DNA of 64,000 bases from Microbacterium karelineae (GTDB taxonomy: Bacteria > Actinomycetota > Actinomycetes > Actinomycetales > Microbacteriaceae). The DNA is taken from NCBI RefSeq assembly GCF_009745985.1, contig NZ_WFIX01000183.1, forward strand, positions 1 to 64,000, in the 5' to 3' direction. Shown one piece after another: positions 35,939 through 45,871 of this stretch. The position numbers were made by a program, and so were the translations under genes. Below the pieces are notes generated by a model. It searched no databases and was not told the DNA's origin. It saw only the letters and a program-made list of their open reading frames with translations. The first letter of the stretch is position 1; the number at the start of each line of letters is the position of its first letter.

Positions 35939-36029
35939 ACACCCATTCTGCCGTACGTGAGCCCGGATCCCCAGGCGCGCGACACCGGCGCGGCGCGTCA
36001 GAGACGCACCGCGCGCGGGGGCGGATCGG

Positions 36030-36293
36030 TCAGATGAGGCTGAGCTCGCGCAGCTTGGCCTCGACGTCGGCGTTCGACGGCTCGACCTGGTGGCTCGCGT
36101 CGGGGTAGACGACGACGGGGATGTTGGTGCGGCCGGAGATGTCCTTCGCGACGTCTGCGGCGGCGGGCTCCGCCTCGAGGTCGATGTACGTGTACTCGAG
36201 GCCCAGGCCGTCGAGCTGCGCCTTGGTGCGTCGGCAGTCGCGGCACCATTCGGCGCCGAACATCGTGATGGTGTCGTTCGCAGGGGTCGTCAT
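36030..36293 (-). CDS. Glutaredoxin-like protein / mycoredoxin
   Basis: 87-aa thioredoxin-fold reductase with the redox motif CRDC near residues 17-20 (FGAEWCRDCRRTK), the cis-Pro loop NIPVVVYPD and a C-terminal helix. This matches actinobacterial mycoredoxin/NrdH-like proteins that reduce mycothiol mixed disulfides. It is divergent from the glycosyltransferase gene with a ~80-bp gap. Which electron donor it uses cannot be read from the sequence. Confidence 0.85.
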   Translation of the reverse strand: MTTPANDTITMFGAEWCRDCRRTKAQLDGLGLEYTYIDLEAEPAAADVAKDISGRTNIPVVVYPDASHQVEPSNADVEAKLRELSLI

Positions 36294-36373
36294 CCCTCCA
36301 GGATAATTCCGCTCGGGCCGGGCGGATCCGTCTCGCGGAGATGGCGCGGGGCCGCGCGTGCGACGATGGAGGG

Positions 36374-37471
36374 GTGCTGACCGTCATCATCCCGACCTTC
36401 GACGAGGTCGGCAACGTGGCGGAGATCGTGCGACGCGTCGAGGCCGCCGTGGGTGGGATCGACGCCGAGATCCTCTTCGTCGACGACTCGAGCGACGGCA
36501 CCGACGCCGAGGTGCGCCGTGTGGCGGCGACGTCGGCGGTGCCCGTGCGGGTCGTGCACCGCGACCGGCCGACGGGCGGCCTCGGGGGAGCGGTGATCGA
36601 GGGCTTCCGCCAGGCGCGCTCGAGCGTCTGCGTCGTGATGGACGGCGACCTCCAGCACCCACCCGAGGAGATCCCCGCGCTCGTCGAGCGCCTCCGCGCG
36701 GGCGATGCCGACATCGTGAGCGCGTCGCGCTATGTCGGCGCGGGCACGGCGACGGGCCTCGCGGACGCGACCCGGCGCCTCGTCTCGCGGGGGGCGACGG
36801 CGATCACGCGCGCGATGTTCCCCGTGCGGCTGCGGAGCGTGACGGATCCCATGACGGGCTTCTTCGCGATCGACACGTCCCGCCTCGACCTCGGCGCGCT
36901 GCGCCCGCGCGGGTTCAAGATCCTGCTCGAGATCGTCGTGCGCACGACGCTGCGCATCACGGAGGTCCCGTTCGACTTCGCCGACCGCTATGCGGGCGAC
37001 TCGAAGGCGTCGCTGCGCCAGGGGGCGCGTTTCCTGCACCAGCTGGCGCTGCTGCGATTCGGCAAGATGAGCGCCTTCGCACTGATCGGCGCGTTCGGCG
37101 CCGTGGCGAACGTCGCGATCGTGTGGGCGCTCACCGAGCTCGCGGTCGGCTACGTGGCGGCCGCGATCGTCGCCGCCGAGGTCACCATCATCGGCAACTT
37201 CCTGCTCGCCGAGCGGTTCGTGTTCCGCGATCTGAAGGGGCAGGCCCGCGGCTTCTGGCGCCGCTTCGCGTCGTCGTTCGTCTTCAACAACGTCGAGTCG
37301 GCCGTGCGGATCCCGGTCATGGCGCTCATGGTGTCCGGCTGGGGCATGGCGAGCCCCGTCGCGACGGCGATCACGCTCGCCGTCGCCTTCCTCATCCGCT
37401 TCACGTTCCACTCGCTCGTCGTCTACCGGCCGCGCGCCGAGGCGCGCGACCGGTCGGTCGCGCGCACCTGA
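36374..37471 (+). CDS. GT2 glycosyltransferase fused to GtrA-like membrane domain
   Basis: 365 aa. Residues 1-230 are a family-2 glycosyltransferase of the polyprenyl-phosphate mannose/glucose synthase type: IIPTFDEVGN, VDDSSDGT, MDGDLQHPPE (metal-binding DxD-like) and GDSKASLRQG. Residues ~235-355 form a four-helix GtrA domain, thought to help translocate or position the lipid-linked sugar. It would make a polyprenyl-phosphate sugar donor for envelope glycosylation. The GTG start is chosen from the family N-terminus; GACGAT precedes it by 6 nt. Confidence 0.88.
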   Translation: MLTVIIPTFDEVGNVAEIVRRVEAAVGGIDAEILFVDDSSDGTDAEVRRVAATSAVPVRVVHRDRPTGGLGGAVIEGFRQARSSVCVVMDGDLQHPPEEIPALVERLRAGDADIVSASRYVGAGTATGLADATRRLVSRGATAITRAMFPVRLRSVTDPMTGFFAIDTSRLDLGALRPRGFKILLEIVVRTTLRITEVPFDFADRYAGDSKASLRQGARFLHQLALLRFGKMSAFALIGAFGAVANVAIVWALTELAVGYVAAAIVAAEVTIIGNFLLAERFVFRDLKGQARGFWRRFASSFVFNNVESAVRIPVMALMVSGWGMASPVATAITLAVAFLIRFTFHSLVVYRPRAEARDRSVART

Positions 37472-37477
37472 GCGGGG

Positions 37478-38374
37478 CTACGCGGCGGCCGCGTGCGCGC
37501 GGCAGACGGCGCGCTCGCCGCAGGCGTCGCACAGCACCGTGCGGCGCCGGCAGTCGTCATCGGCGCAGTTCACCATGCGGTCGCTGGGTGCTCCGCAGGA
37601 TCCGCATCGGCCGATGACCGCCGCATCGTCTCCGAACGTCGTCGCCTCGCGACCGTCGAAGACGTAGAGCGATCCCTCCCACAGACCCGTGTTGCCGAAC
37701 GTCTCGCCGTAGCGGACGATGCCGCCGTCGAGCTGATACACCTCGCGGAAGCCGCGAGAGACCATGAGGCTCGACAGCACCTCGCACCGGATCCCGCCCG
37801 TGCAGTATGTGACGACGGGCGTGTCCTTGAGGTGGTCGTATCTTCCCGAGTCGAGCTCGTCGACGAAGTCGCGTGTCGTCTCGACCGCCGGCACGATCGC
37901 GTCTTTGAAGCGGCCGATCTCGGCTTCGAAGTCGTTGCGCCCGTCGAAGAAGGTCACCTCGTCGCCGCGCTCGGCGACGAGCCGGTGCAGCTCACCCGGC
38001 CCGAGGTGGACGCCACCGCCGACCACGCCGTTCTCGTCGACGCGCAGCTCGTCGGGGGCGCCGAACGAGACGATCTCGTCGCGCACCTTGACGGTGAGGC
38101 GCGGGAAGTCCACGCTCCGGCCGTCGTCGTCGAGGCCCGTGCCGGGCGACCACTTGACGTCGATCTTCGCGAACGGCGCGTACTGCTTCGTCTTGCGGAC
38201 GTACCGCTTGAGCGCGTCGATGTCGCCGCCGAGGGTGCCGTTGATGCCGTGCTCCGAGATGAGGATCCGCCCGCGCAGGCCGAGCAGCTCACTGAGGTCG
38301 CGCTGCCACATCCGGATCGCGTGCGGGTCGGCGAGGGGCGTGAAGACGTAGAAGAGCAGGATCTTGGCGAGCAC
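37478..38374 (-). CDS. trhO: tRNA uridine(34) hydroxylase, TrhO/YceA rhodanese family
   Basis: Catalyses prephenate-independent 5-hydroxylation of U34 in tRNAs (known for the family). The ~298-aa protein has an acylphosphatase-like N-terminal domain ([14 protein letters not shown]), a rhodanese domain with FFDGRNDFE and the active-site loop TYCTGGIRC, and a C-terminal Cys-rich zinc-like module ([24 protein letters not shown]). GTG 38374 is chosen because TATCCT lies 8 nt upstream; GTG 38380 is the alternative, giving two more residues. Convergent with the GT2 gene. Confidence 0.87.
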   Translation of the reverse strand: MLAKILLFYVFTPLADPHAIRMWQRDLSELLGLRGRILISEHGINGTLGGDIDALKRYVRKTKQYAPFAKIDVKWSPGTGLDDDGRSVDFPRLTVKVRDEIVSFGAPDELRVDENGVVGGGVHLGPGELHRLVAERGDEVTFFDGRNDFEAEIGRFKDAIVPAVETTRDFVDELDSGRYDHLKDTPVVTYCTGGIRCEVLSSLMVSRGFREVYQLDGGIVRYGETFGNTGLWEGSLYVFDGREATTFGDDAAVIGRCGSCGAPSDRMVNCADDDCRRRTVLCDACGERAVCRAHAAAA

Positions 38375-38432
38375 GGCCACCAGGATAGGCGCGTGCGCCG
38401 GGAAACCGGTGGGTCGGATCCGCGGGAGGGTC

Positions 38433-38461
38433 TTGTCACATACCGCACGAGTGGTCAAGAT
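38433..38461 (+). promoter_or_regulatory. Promoter of M23 peptidase gene
   Basis: TTGTCA (38433-38438), 17-bp spacer and CAAGAT (38456-38461) form a sigma-70-like promoter whose transcript would include the GGGGAGGG ribosome site before ATG 38482. Confidence 0.45.
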
Positions 38462-38481
38462 GAGTGCGGGGAGGGTCACGG

Positions 38482-39873
38482 ATGACGGCACCACGTGGGA
38501 GGAAGCACGCGCGACGCATGCGCGCGATCCGCGCCGTCGGCGCCATCGGCCTGCTCGCCGCAGTATGCGGCGCGGCCACACTGACGGCCACCTCGACCGA
38601 GATCTCGCAGCCCACCGCGGCCGCCACGGTCGACCGCGCGACGCTCGAACCGGCGGCACCGGTCGCGCGATACGCCGCGTCGCCGGCGGAGGTCGACCGA
38701 CATGCCCATGGCGGCGTCGGCGAGGACGACGCGGCCGCCAGCATCGCGGAGCTCGCCCACAGCACCTACGCGGCATCGACGAAGGAGGAGCTCGAGGAGC
38801 TCCGCCGCGAGGCGCGCGAGAAGCTCGTCGCCGAGGCGATCGCGGCCGGTCTTCCTGTCGATCCCGAGCTGCTGGCCGACGGCGACCTCGGCCCTGTCGG
38901 GCGGCTCGCCTGGCCGCTCGCGAACTACTGGATCAGCGACCACTTCGGCACGCGCGGCGGCCGCCACATGGGCATCGACCTCGCGGCGGGGGCCGGCGAG
39001 CCGATCGGCGCGGCCGCCCCCGGAGTCGTGGTGGTGTCGAGCGAGGGACACTACGGCTACGGCGTCGCCGTCATCATCCAGCACGTCGACGGGATGCAGA
39101 CCGTGTACGGCCACCTGAGCTACGGGAGCCGCACCGTCGAGGTCGGCGACTGGGTCGAGACGGGCGACCACATCGGCGGCGTCGGCAACACGGGCCACAG
39201 CTTCGGCAACCACCTGCACTTCGAGGTGCGCCAGGACGGCTTGCCGGTCGACCCGTACCCGCTGCTGACCGGCGGGTCCGCCGCTCCCGAAGAGCTGCGC
39301 CCGGGGATCCCTGCACCCGTGCCCGAGCCGGCACCCGCCCCGGCGCCGGATCCCGAGCCGACGCCCACGCCGGATCCGCAGCCCACACCGACCCCCGATC
39401 CGAAGCCGACGCCCACGCCGAGCCCTGATCCGAAGCCGACGCCCACGCCGACGCCGACGCCGACGCCCACGCCGACGCCGACGCCCACTCCCACGCCGGA
39501 TCCGACGCCCACTCCCGCTCCCACGCCGGCGCCGGATCAGACGCCGACGCCGAGCCCGGATCCGACACCGGCGCCGACGCCGAGTCCGGATCCGACACCC
39601 ACGGAGGACCCGCAGCCGGAGCCGTCGCCGACGCCCGCGCCGACTCCGAGCGAGGATCCGACGCCGACACCGACGCAGGAACCAGAACCGGAGCCGACGC
39701 AGGAACCGGAGCCGGAGCAGGAACTGGAGCCGACGCAGGAACCGGAGCCGGAGCAGGAACCGGAGCCGGAGCAGGAACCGGAGCCGGAGCCGACGCAGGA
39801 ACCGGATCCGACGCCGGATCCGACGCAGGAACCGGATCCGACGCCGGATCCGACGCTCGAAGCGATGGTGTGA
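38482..39873 (+). CDS. Secreted M23 (LytM-type) peptidase with long Pro/Thr/Glu repeat tail
   Basis: 463 aa. Signal/anchor at about residues 14-36, a short coiled region, and an M23 domain (about 140-275) with the zinc ligands HMGID and HLHFE and GHSFGNHL, so probably an active peptidoglycan endopeptidase. From about residue 285 to the end the protein is only PTPTPDP-like and then [12 protein letters not shown]-like repeats (~180 residues), presumably spanning or binding the wall; there is no LPXTG signal. ATG 38482 has a GGGGAGGG site 7 nt upstream. Tail length is likely variable between strains. Confidence 0.87.
   Translation: MTAPRGRKHARRMRAIRAVGAIGLLAAVCGAATLTATSTEISQPTAAATVDRATLEPAAPVARYAASPAEVDRHAHGGVGEDDAAASIAELAHSTYAASTKEELEELRREAREKLVAEAIAAGLPVDPELLADGDLGPVGRLAWPLANYWISDHFGTRGGRHMGIDLAAGAGEPIGAAAPGVVVVSSEGHYGYGVAVIIQHVDGMQTVYGHLSYGSRTVEVGDWVETGDHIGGVGNTGHSFGNHLHFEVRQDGLPVDPYPLLTGGSAAPEELRPGIPAPVPEPAPAPAPDPEPTPTPDPQPTPTPDPKPTPTPSPDPKPTPTPTPTPTPTPTPTPTPTPDPTPTPAPTPAPDQTPTPSPDPTPAPTPSPDPTPTEDPQPEPSPTPAPTPSEDPTPTPTQEPEPEPTQEPEPEQELEPTQEPEPEQEPEPEQEPEPEPTQEPDPTPDPTQEPDPTPDPTLEAMV
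39343..39866 (+). repeat. Coding tandem repeats (PT/PD-rich, then EP/EQ-rich)
   Basis: Six-base and twelve-base units such as ccgacg/cccacg and then caggaaccggagccg alternate through the 3' third of the M23 gene. They stay in frame and encode the low-complexity tail. Such repeats expand and contract by slippage. Confidence 0.8.
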
Positions 39874-40094
39874 TTCGCGCTTGAGGCGAATATGCGGCCG
39901 ACCGACGACGGAACGCGGTTCGCTCCGGTGCGGCACGCGCCGCATCGCCTGTGCGGTGGTCTCGCTCCACGCGGGAATCGGGCGTCGATCCGCGTCGCGG
40001 TTTCGCGCTCCGTCGGCATGGCCCCTGGCATCGCGATCGGATCTGCGAAACGATGCGAGCAGCGCCATGCCTGACGAATGAAGGAGTGTTTCCG

Positions 40095-42017
40095 GTGACT
40101 TCGACGACAGGGGATCCCGGTACGCCGGTCGAGCCCGAAGACGACAGCAGGACCGACGCCCACCCGCCCACGCTGCAGAACCCGATCAGCGGCGAGACGC
40201 TCGAGCTCGACCCGGCCATCTCGGCCGTGCCGACGCGGATGCACATCGCCGAGGACGACAGCGACGCCCAGATCACCGAGAAGCTGCGCCGTCAGGGGGT
40301 GCGCATCGGCAAGGGCATGATCGCGCCCCGCGTGTTCTGGCCCGCGTTCATCGTGATCGCGCTCGTCACGGTGCTGTCGCTCGTGTTCCCCGATGCGATG
40401 GGCACGGCGTTCAACACGGGCAAGTCGTGGATCGCCGACACGCTCGGCTGGTACTACATGCTCATCATCGGAGTCTTCGTCGTCTTCGTCGTGGTGATCG
40501 CGTTCTCGAAGCTCGGCACGATCAAGCTCGGGCGAGAGGGCGACAAACCCGAGTTCAGCATCATGGCGTGGTTCGCGATGCTGTTCTCGGCCGGTATGGG
40601 CATCGGCCTCATCTTCTACGGCGTCGGCGAGCCCGTGACCTACGCCACGATCGGCGGCAACCCGAGCTGGGAGGGGACGGAGAGCGAGCTCGCGGGCCTC
40701 GCGATGGCGCAGACCTTCGTGCACTGGGGGCTGCACCCCTGGGCGATCTACGCGGTCATCGGCCTCGCCCTCGCCTACGCCATCCACCGCCGCGGTCGCC
40801 CCGTCTCGATCCGCTGGGCGCTCGAGCCGCTGTTCGGCGACCGAGTCAAGGGGTGGGTCGGCGACGTCATCGACATCCTCGCCATCTTCGGCACCGTGTT
40901 CGGCGTCGCGACATCGCTCGGCCTCGGCGTGCAGCAGATCGCCTCGGGCATGCAGGCGATCGGCGTCGTCGGCTCGACCGACACCTGGCTGCTCGTGACG
41001 TTGATCGCGGTCATCACCCTGCTCGCGACGATCTCCGTCGTCAGCGGCCTGGGTGCAGGCATCAAGTGGCTGTCGAACATCAACCTCTCGCTCGCCGGCG
41101 TGCTGCTCGTCTCGATGCTGCTGCTCGGGCCGACGCTGTTCCTGCTGCGCACCTTCGTCGAGTCGCTCGGCGTGTACTTCGCCAACGTCTTCCACATGAC
41201 GCTCGATGTGGGGGCCTTCGCCAGCGAGGACACACACGCGTGGCTGTCCGGCTGGACCCTGTTCTACTGGGGCTGGTGGATCGCCTGGGCGCCGTTCGTC
41301 GGCGTCTTCATCGCGCGCATCTCGCGCGGCCGCACCGTGCGCCAGTTCATCGCCGGCGTGCTGCTCGTACCGACGATCGTCGGCTTCTTCTGGTTCTCGG
41401 TCATGGGCGGCTCGGGCATCTTCCGTCAGATGTTCGGCGAGGGCGACCTCGTGCAGACGGCGGAGGATGGGACGCAGTCCGTGTCCGCCGAGGGGTCGCT
41501 GTTCACCGTCCTCGGCGACCTGCCGCTCGGGAACATCCTGTCGATCCTGGCGATCATCGTCGTCGCGATCTTCTTCATCACCTCGTCCGACTCGGGATCG
41601 CTCGTCGTCGACATGCTCGCCTCCGGCGGGCACCCGAACCCGCCCGTCTGGTCGCGCGTGCTGTGGGCCGTCCTCGAGGGCGTCCTCGCGCTCGGCCTCC
41701 TGCTCGCGGGCGGATCCGACGCGCTCAGCGCCCTGCAGGCGGGATCCCTGCTGACGGCCCTGCCGTTCAGCGTGATCATGATCCTCATGGCGATCGCGCT
41801 CGTGAAGGCCCTGAGGTACGAGCATCGACAGATCGAGCACGAGCAGACAGTGCAGCGGCTCGAACGGCTCACGGAGTTCGTCACCGACGAGATGACGCAC
41901 AGCCTCTCCGAGAACCCCGAGCTGCAGGACTACGTCGACGACCGCATCGACTATCGCATCTCGCGCACGCGCGGCCTGCGGCGCCCGGGAACCCGCGGCC
42001 CCCGCGGATCCGAGTAG
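40095..42017 (+). CDS. BCCT-family betaine/carnitine/choline transporter
   Basis: Secondary transporter for a quaternary ammonium osmolyte such as glycine betaine. 640 aa with about 12 membrane helices after a ~75-residue acidic N-terminal tail. The BCCT hallmarks are clear: GMGIGLIFYGVGEP and the Trp-rich WTLFYWGWWIAWAPFVGVFIARISRGRT box. The C-terminal ~60 residues are charged and helical, as in osmosensing BetP-type carriers. GTG 40095 has AAGGAG 8 nt upstream. The 221-bp gap before it holds no supported gene. Confidence 0.92.
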   Translation: MTSTTGDPGTPVEPEDDSRTDAHPPTLQNPISGETLELDPAISAVPTRMHIAEDDSDAQITEKLRRQGVRIGKGMIAPRVFWPAFIVIALVTVLSLVFPDAMGTAFNTGKSWIADTLGWYYMLIIGVFVVFVVVIAFSKLGTIKLGREGDKPEFSIMAWFAMLFSAGMGIGLIFYGVGEPVTYATIGGNPSWEGTESELAGLAMAQTFVHWGLHPWAIYAVIGLALAYAIHRRGRPVSIRWALEPLFGDRVKGWVGDVIDILAIFGTVFGVATSLGLGVQQIASGMQAIGVVGSTDTWLLVTLIAVITLLATISVVSGLGAGIKWLSNINLSLAGVLLVSMLLLGPTLFLLRTFVESLGVYFANVFHMTLDVGAFASEDTHAWLSGWTLFYWGWWIAWAPFVGVFIARISRGRTVRQFIAGVLLVPTIVGFFWFSVMGGSGIFRQMFGEGDLVQTAEDGTQSVSAEGSLFTVLGDLPLGNILSILAIIVVAIFFITSSDSGSLVVDMLASGGHPNPPVWSRVLWAVLEGVLALGLLLAGGSDALSALQAGSLLTALPFSVIMILMAIALVKALRYEHRQIEHEQTVQRLERLTEFVTDEMTHSLSENPELQDYVDDRIDYRISRTRGLRRPGTRGPRGSE

Positions 42018-42034
42018 CCCCGCCCTTCGAATGC

Positions 42035-42074
42035 CGCAAACGGCTCCAAGATCCAGGTCTTGGAGCCGTTTGCG
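42035..42074. terminator. Bidirectional terminator between BCCT and pectinase genes
   Basis: 17-bp perfect stem (42035-42051 with 42058-42074) and 6-nt loop TCCAGG located between convergent genes, 17 bp after one stop and 15 bp after the other. Confidence 0.85.
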
Positions 42075-42089
42075 CCATTCGAGCCGGCG

Positions 42090-44189
42090 TCAGCTCCAGG
42101 GAGCCCAGCCGTCGTCGCCCGAGAGGTAGGTCTCGCGCGTGCGGTCGGCGGCCTCGTCGTCCGACAGCTGCGGGCGTCCGTCGACCTCGGCGCCGGGATC
42201 GATCGCGCCCGGGCCGACGTTGCCGTACTCGTTCAGATCGTCCTCGCGCCACGGCCAGCCGCTCATATCCGACCAGGCCGGCGTCTTGATGTGCGCGCCG
42301 AGCCACGAGTCGCGCACGAGCATCGACGGCGAGACGTTCGGGTTGCTGCTCGGGTGCCAGGGGCGCCCGAGGTGCACCGATTCGGCCGCCGCGTCCGACG
42401 TGAACCGGCTGTTCACGAACAGGAAGCCGTGCGAGCCGGGAACCGTCGCGGGCGCGCCGACATAGCCGTTGTTCGAGTCGGATCCGCGATCGAGCGAGCG
42501 GATCTCGGAGTCGTCGACGACGAGTGTGCCGCCGCCGTAGATGAAGTCGACGTCGCCCTCGACGTACGAGCCGGTCGCGTACACGCGCGACAGCGTGGCG
42601 CCGCCGTGGTCGGCGAGGAACGTGTCCTGATTGCCGAGCAGGCGCACGCCGTCGAGCACGACGCGGTCGCCGACCGTGCGCAGGGCGAGTGCCTGGCTCG
42701 GGCCGTTCGCCGCCTCGTCGTAGGCGTTCTCGATCGTCAGGTCCTGTAGGGTCACGTCATCGGCGAGCACCGACAGCGTCGGGGATCCCGTGTGCCCGAA
42801 GTTCCCGTCGCCGTAGAACTTCTTCTGGCCGGCTGCGAGGTCATAGGTGATGACGACGTCCTCGGCTTCACCGGTCGCTCCGCGCAGCGTCACGTCGTCG
42901 ATTCCGGGCCAGATGCGCACGACCTCGCGGTAGACGCCGGGCTCGATCACGATGTCGACGGGATGGTCGACGCGCCATGCCGCGCCGAGGGCCGCGCCGA
43001 CCGACGCGAAGTCGCCGGATCCATCGAGTGCGACCGTGACGGTGCGCGGGATGTTCTCCGGCGGCCCGACGGGGCCGGCGTGCGTCTTGACGATGTCCTC
43101 GACGTCGCGGGTCGCCTCGAGCGCGTAGTCGTAGAAGTCGCTCGCCTCGAAGGTCGGGCCCGTGTTCTGCTTCAGCCCGCGGATGTCCGTGAAGCTGTTG
43201 CCCCGCGAGTGCACCCGCGACTCCGGATCCTTCGCCACGATGGCGTCCTCGCCGTGCGCGTACGAGCTGTTCTCGATGAGCAGCTGCGCGGCGCCACGCG
43301 ACATCGTGCCGTACTGCCCGATGCCCTCGATGTGGTTGTTGTAGAGGTGGCCGTAGGCGACGTTGTCGATGCTCGCGTTGCGCTGGTAGCTGTTCGAGAT
43401 GAGGTTGTGGTGCATCGTCAGCGTCGTCACGACGTCGTCGGTCCAGCCGACCCCGACGGCCTTGTTGTGGTCGCGGTACGTGTTCCACGACAGCGTGAGC
43501 GCGGTCGAGTCCTTGCGCAGATCGGTCTCGCCGTCGCCGATGCGGGTGAAGTCGTTGTGGTCGATCCACACGTGGCTCGAGGTGTCGACGCGGATGCCGT
43601 CGTTGTCGTTGTCGTCGAACTTCCCGTCCCAGTCACCAGGGACATACGAGTCGCGGAACGTCAGGTTGCGGATGATCACGTTGCTCGCGTGGTCGACGAA
43701 CAGGCCGCCGTCGACGAGGGCGGCTTTGGCGCCGGATCCCGCGATCGTCTTGTCGCTGGCGACGCGGATCATGTCGCCGTCGCCGATCTCGATGTCGCCC
43801 TTGACGATGATCGTGAGCGGATCCTCGGACGCCGCATGCTCGGCGAGCGACTCGGCGTCGCGGACCATGACGATGTCGCCTCCGGCGCCGCCCGTCGTGC
43901 CGTGCGGCAGCTCGTCCGTCGGCGTCGCGGCGAAGCCGGTCGCGACGGGCGACCAGATCGGGCCGTCGGCCGTCGCCCCGTCGGGGGCGCCGATCCGGTC
44001 GAGCAGGGCGGCGCCCGCCGCGGCGGGGTCGCCCGGCGCCGCGGCGGCGTGGGCCGCGGGGGCGAGCAGCGTCAGGGCGAGCACGGGCGCGGCGATCGCG
44101 GCGATCGCCGCTCTCGCGCGCGGCGCGGTTCGTCGTGGCGAGACATGTCGTGTCGTGGAGAGCCGAGTGGACGGGCGGAGAGACGTCAT
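42090..44189 (-). CDS. Secreted pectate lyase (PL1) - pectinesterase (CE8) bifunctional enzyme
   Basis: 699 aa. A signal peptide ends around AHAAAA (about residue 50). The pectate lyase beta-helix follows: DKTIAGSG, NVIIRNLTFRDS, the calcium/active-site block DNDNDGIRVDTSSHVWIDHNDF and VGWTDDVVTTLTMHHN. After residue ~370 comes a pectinesterase domain with SGDFASVGAAL, GNQDTFLADHGG (catalytic Asp region), GDVDFIYGGGT (second catalytic Asp) and LGRPWHP (Arg/Trp). The esterase would demethylate pectin and the lyase would cut the product. ATG 44189 follows a GAAAGGTGA site. The gene lies 49 bp downstream of a paralogue in the same operon. Confidence 0.92.
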   Translation of the reverse strand: MTSLRPSTRLSTTRHVSPRRTAPRARAAIAAIAAPVLALTLLAPAAHAAAAPGDPAAAGAALLDRIGAPDGATADGPIWSPVATGFAATPTDELPHGTTGGAGGDIVMVRDAESLAEHAASEDPLTIIVKGDIEIGDGDMIRVASDKTIAGSGAKAALVDGGLFVDHASNVIIRNLTFRDSYVPGDWDGKFDDNDNDGIRVDTSSHVWIDHNDFTRIGDGETDLRKDSTALTLSWNTYRDHNKAVGVGWTDDVVTTLTMHHNLISNSYQRNASIDNVAYGHLYNNHIEGIGQYGTMSRGAAQLLIENSSYAHGEDAIVAKDPESRVHSRGNSFTDIRGLKQNTGPTFEASDFYDYALEATRDVEDIVKTHAGPVGPPENIPRTVTVALDGSGDFASVGAALGAAWRVDHPVDIVIEPGVYREVVRIWPGIDDVTLRGATGEAEDVVITYDLAAGQKKFYGDGNFGHTGSPTLSVLADDVTLQDLTIENAYDEAANGPSQALALRTVGDRVVLDGVRLLGNQDTFLADHGGATLSRVYATGSYVEGDVDFIYGGGTLVVDDSEIRSLDRGSDSNNGYVGAPATVPGSHGFLFVNSRFTSDAAAESVHLGRPWHPSSNPNVSPSMLVRDSWLGAHIKTPAWSDMSGWPWREDDLNEYGNVGPGAIDPGAEVDGRPQLSDDEAADRTRETYLSGDDGWAPWS

Positions 44190-44238
44190 CGTGTCACCTT
44201 TCGTGGGGGTCGTGCGGGGGTCATCGGGGGAGCGACGC

Positions 44239-45741
44239 TCAGTCGGCATCGTGGGTCCCGCGAAGGACGACGTCGACGAGCGCGGTGTCGTCGACGACGG
44301 TGCGCAGTGCGGCCGAGCCGGCGTCGCGGGTGTTCTCGAGCGTGAGGTGGGCGAGGGTGACGCCATCGGCGTGGACGGTGAGCGTCGGCGGCCACGTGTA
44401 GGTGATGACGACGTCGTCCGGATCGCCGGTGGCGCCGCGGATCGTCAGGTTCTCGGCCCCGGGCCAGACGGACACGACTTCCGTGTAGGTGCCGGGTTCG
44501 ACGACGATCTCGACGGCGTGATCCGCGCGAGAGGCGGCGCCGACGGCCGCGTCGATCGACAGGAAGTCTCCGGTGCCGTCCAGCGCGACGCTGACCTGCT
44601 CCGCGATCCTCTCCGTGCTCGGCGTCTTCGTGGTGCCGGCGTGCCGCGTGAGCAGTCGGGTGACGTCTTCGGCGTCGTCGGCGGTGTAGTCGTAGAACTC
44701 CGACGCCTCGAAGGTGGGGCCTGTCTCGGCGGGATCTCCGCCCCAGGTGTTGCGGAAGATGTTGCCGCGCCCGTGCACGGTGGAGCCCTCGTCGGCGATC
44801 AGCGGGCGCTGCGCGTGCTCGAACACGCTGTTCTCGACGAGCATCGTCGAGCCGCCACGCGAGTTCATCCCATACGAGCTGACACCGGACATCCAGTTGT
44901 TGTAGACGTGGCCGTATGCGACCTTGTCGATGCTGCCGTTGCGCTGGTGGACGTTCGAGAAGCGGTTGTGGTGGAGCGTCAGCGTGGTGACGAGGTTGTC
45001 GGTCCAGCCGACGCCGAGGGTCTTGTTGTGGTCGTGGAAGTAGTTCCACGAGGCGGTCACGGCGGTGGAGTCCTTGCGGATGTCGAGCTGGCCGTCGCCG
45101 AGGCGGGCGAACTCGTTGTGGTCGATCCAGACGTGGTCGGAGGTGTCGATGCGGATGCCGTCGTTGTCGTTGTCGTCGAACTTGCCGTCCCAGTCGCCGG
45201 CGACGTACGAGTCGCGGAAGGTGAGGTTGCGGACGATGACGTTCTCGACCTCGTCGATGTAGAGGCCGCCGTCGACGATCTCGCCGCCGGCCGCGGTGCC
45301 GGCGATGGTCTTGTCGCTCGCGACGCGGATCATGTCGCCGTCGCCGATCGTGATCTCGCCGGCGACGAGGATCGTCAGGGGATCCTCGGCGGCGGCGTGC
45401 GCGGCGAGGGCGTCGGCGTCGCGGACGACGACGGTGTCGCCGCCGGCGCCTCCGGTGGTGCCGTCGGGGAGCTCGTCGGTGGGCACGGACGCGAAGCCGG
45501 TGGCGGTGGGCGACCAGACGGGCCCATCCGCGGTCGTCATGCGCGGCGCACCCATCCGGGCGAGGAGGGGAGCGCCGGTGCCGGCTGGTGCGGCGGACTC
45601 GCTGATCGGCAGGGCGGACGCCGGGGCCGGCGGCGCCGCGATCGCGGGAGCGGCCGGAACGGCGAGCGCCAGCGCGAGTGCCGGAAGGCACAGCGCGGCG
45701 CGGCGCGATCGGGAGAATCGGTGGGCGGAGCTGTCAGGCAT
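44239..45741 (-). CDS. Secreted pectate lyase (PL1) with truncated pectinesterase-like tail
   Basis: 500 aa, paralogue of the downstream gene. It has a signal peptide (through about AIAAPP, residue 36) and a complete lyase domain with DKTIAGTA, NVIVRNLTFRDS, DNDNDGIRIDTSDHVWIDHNEF and VGWTDNLVTTLTLHHN. The following esterase-like region keeps only the N-terminal ~130 residues (TGDFLSIDAAV, WPGAENLTIRGATG) and stops at GTHDAD, exactly where the other copy enters its catalytic QDT block, so this tail cannot be an active esterase. First gene of the pectin operon, with a strong promoter and operator upstream. Confidence 0.9.
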   Translation of the reverse strand: MPDSSAHRFSRSRRAALCLPALALALAVPAAPAIAAPPAPASALPISESAAPAGTGAPLLARMGAPRMTTADGPVWSPTATGFASVPTDELPDGTTGGAGGDTVVVRDADALAAHAAAEDPLTILVAGEITIGDGDMIRVASDKTIAGTAAGGEIVDGGLYIDEVENVIVRNLTFRDSYVAGDWDGKFDDNDNDGIRIDTSDHVWIDHNEFARLGDGQLDIRKDSTAVTASWNYFHDHNKTLGVGWTDNLVTTLTLHHNRFSNVHQRNGSIDKVAYGHVYNNWMSGVSSYGMNSRGGSTMLVENSVFEHAQRPLIADEGSTVHGRGNIFRNTWGGDPAETGPTFEASEFYDYTADDAEDVTRLLTRHAGTTKTPSTERIAEQVSVALDGTGDFLSIDAAVGAASRADHAVEIVVEPGTYTEVVSVWPGAENLTIRGATGDPDDVVITYTWPPTLTVHADGVTLAHLTLENTRDAGSAALRTVVDDTALVDVVLRGTHDAD

Positions 45742-45871
45742 CTCGGACCTCTCGTGAGGCTTCGGACACGGCTCTGCACGCGGACGGAAGCGTCGTCCGG
45801 GCAGGCGTCGGCGACCCGACCTCGGTGTCGGGCGCGCGACCGGATCCGTCGCGGTCTGCGACCGGTTCGCC

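Noticed and set aside
39343-39866. Regular repeats that could be taken for a CRISPR array
   Set aside because: Units are 6-15 bp, stay in frame and encode the Pro/Thr/Glu tail of an M23 peptidase; there are no spacers or cas genes.
42900-45300. Extended similarity between the two pectinase genes as a DNA repeat or mobile element
   Set aside because: It is a gene duplication with amino-acid-level divergence and no terminal repeats or transposase.
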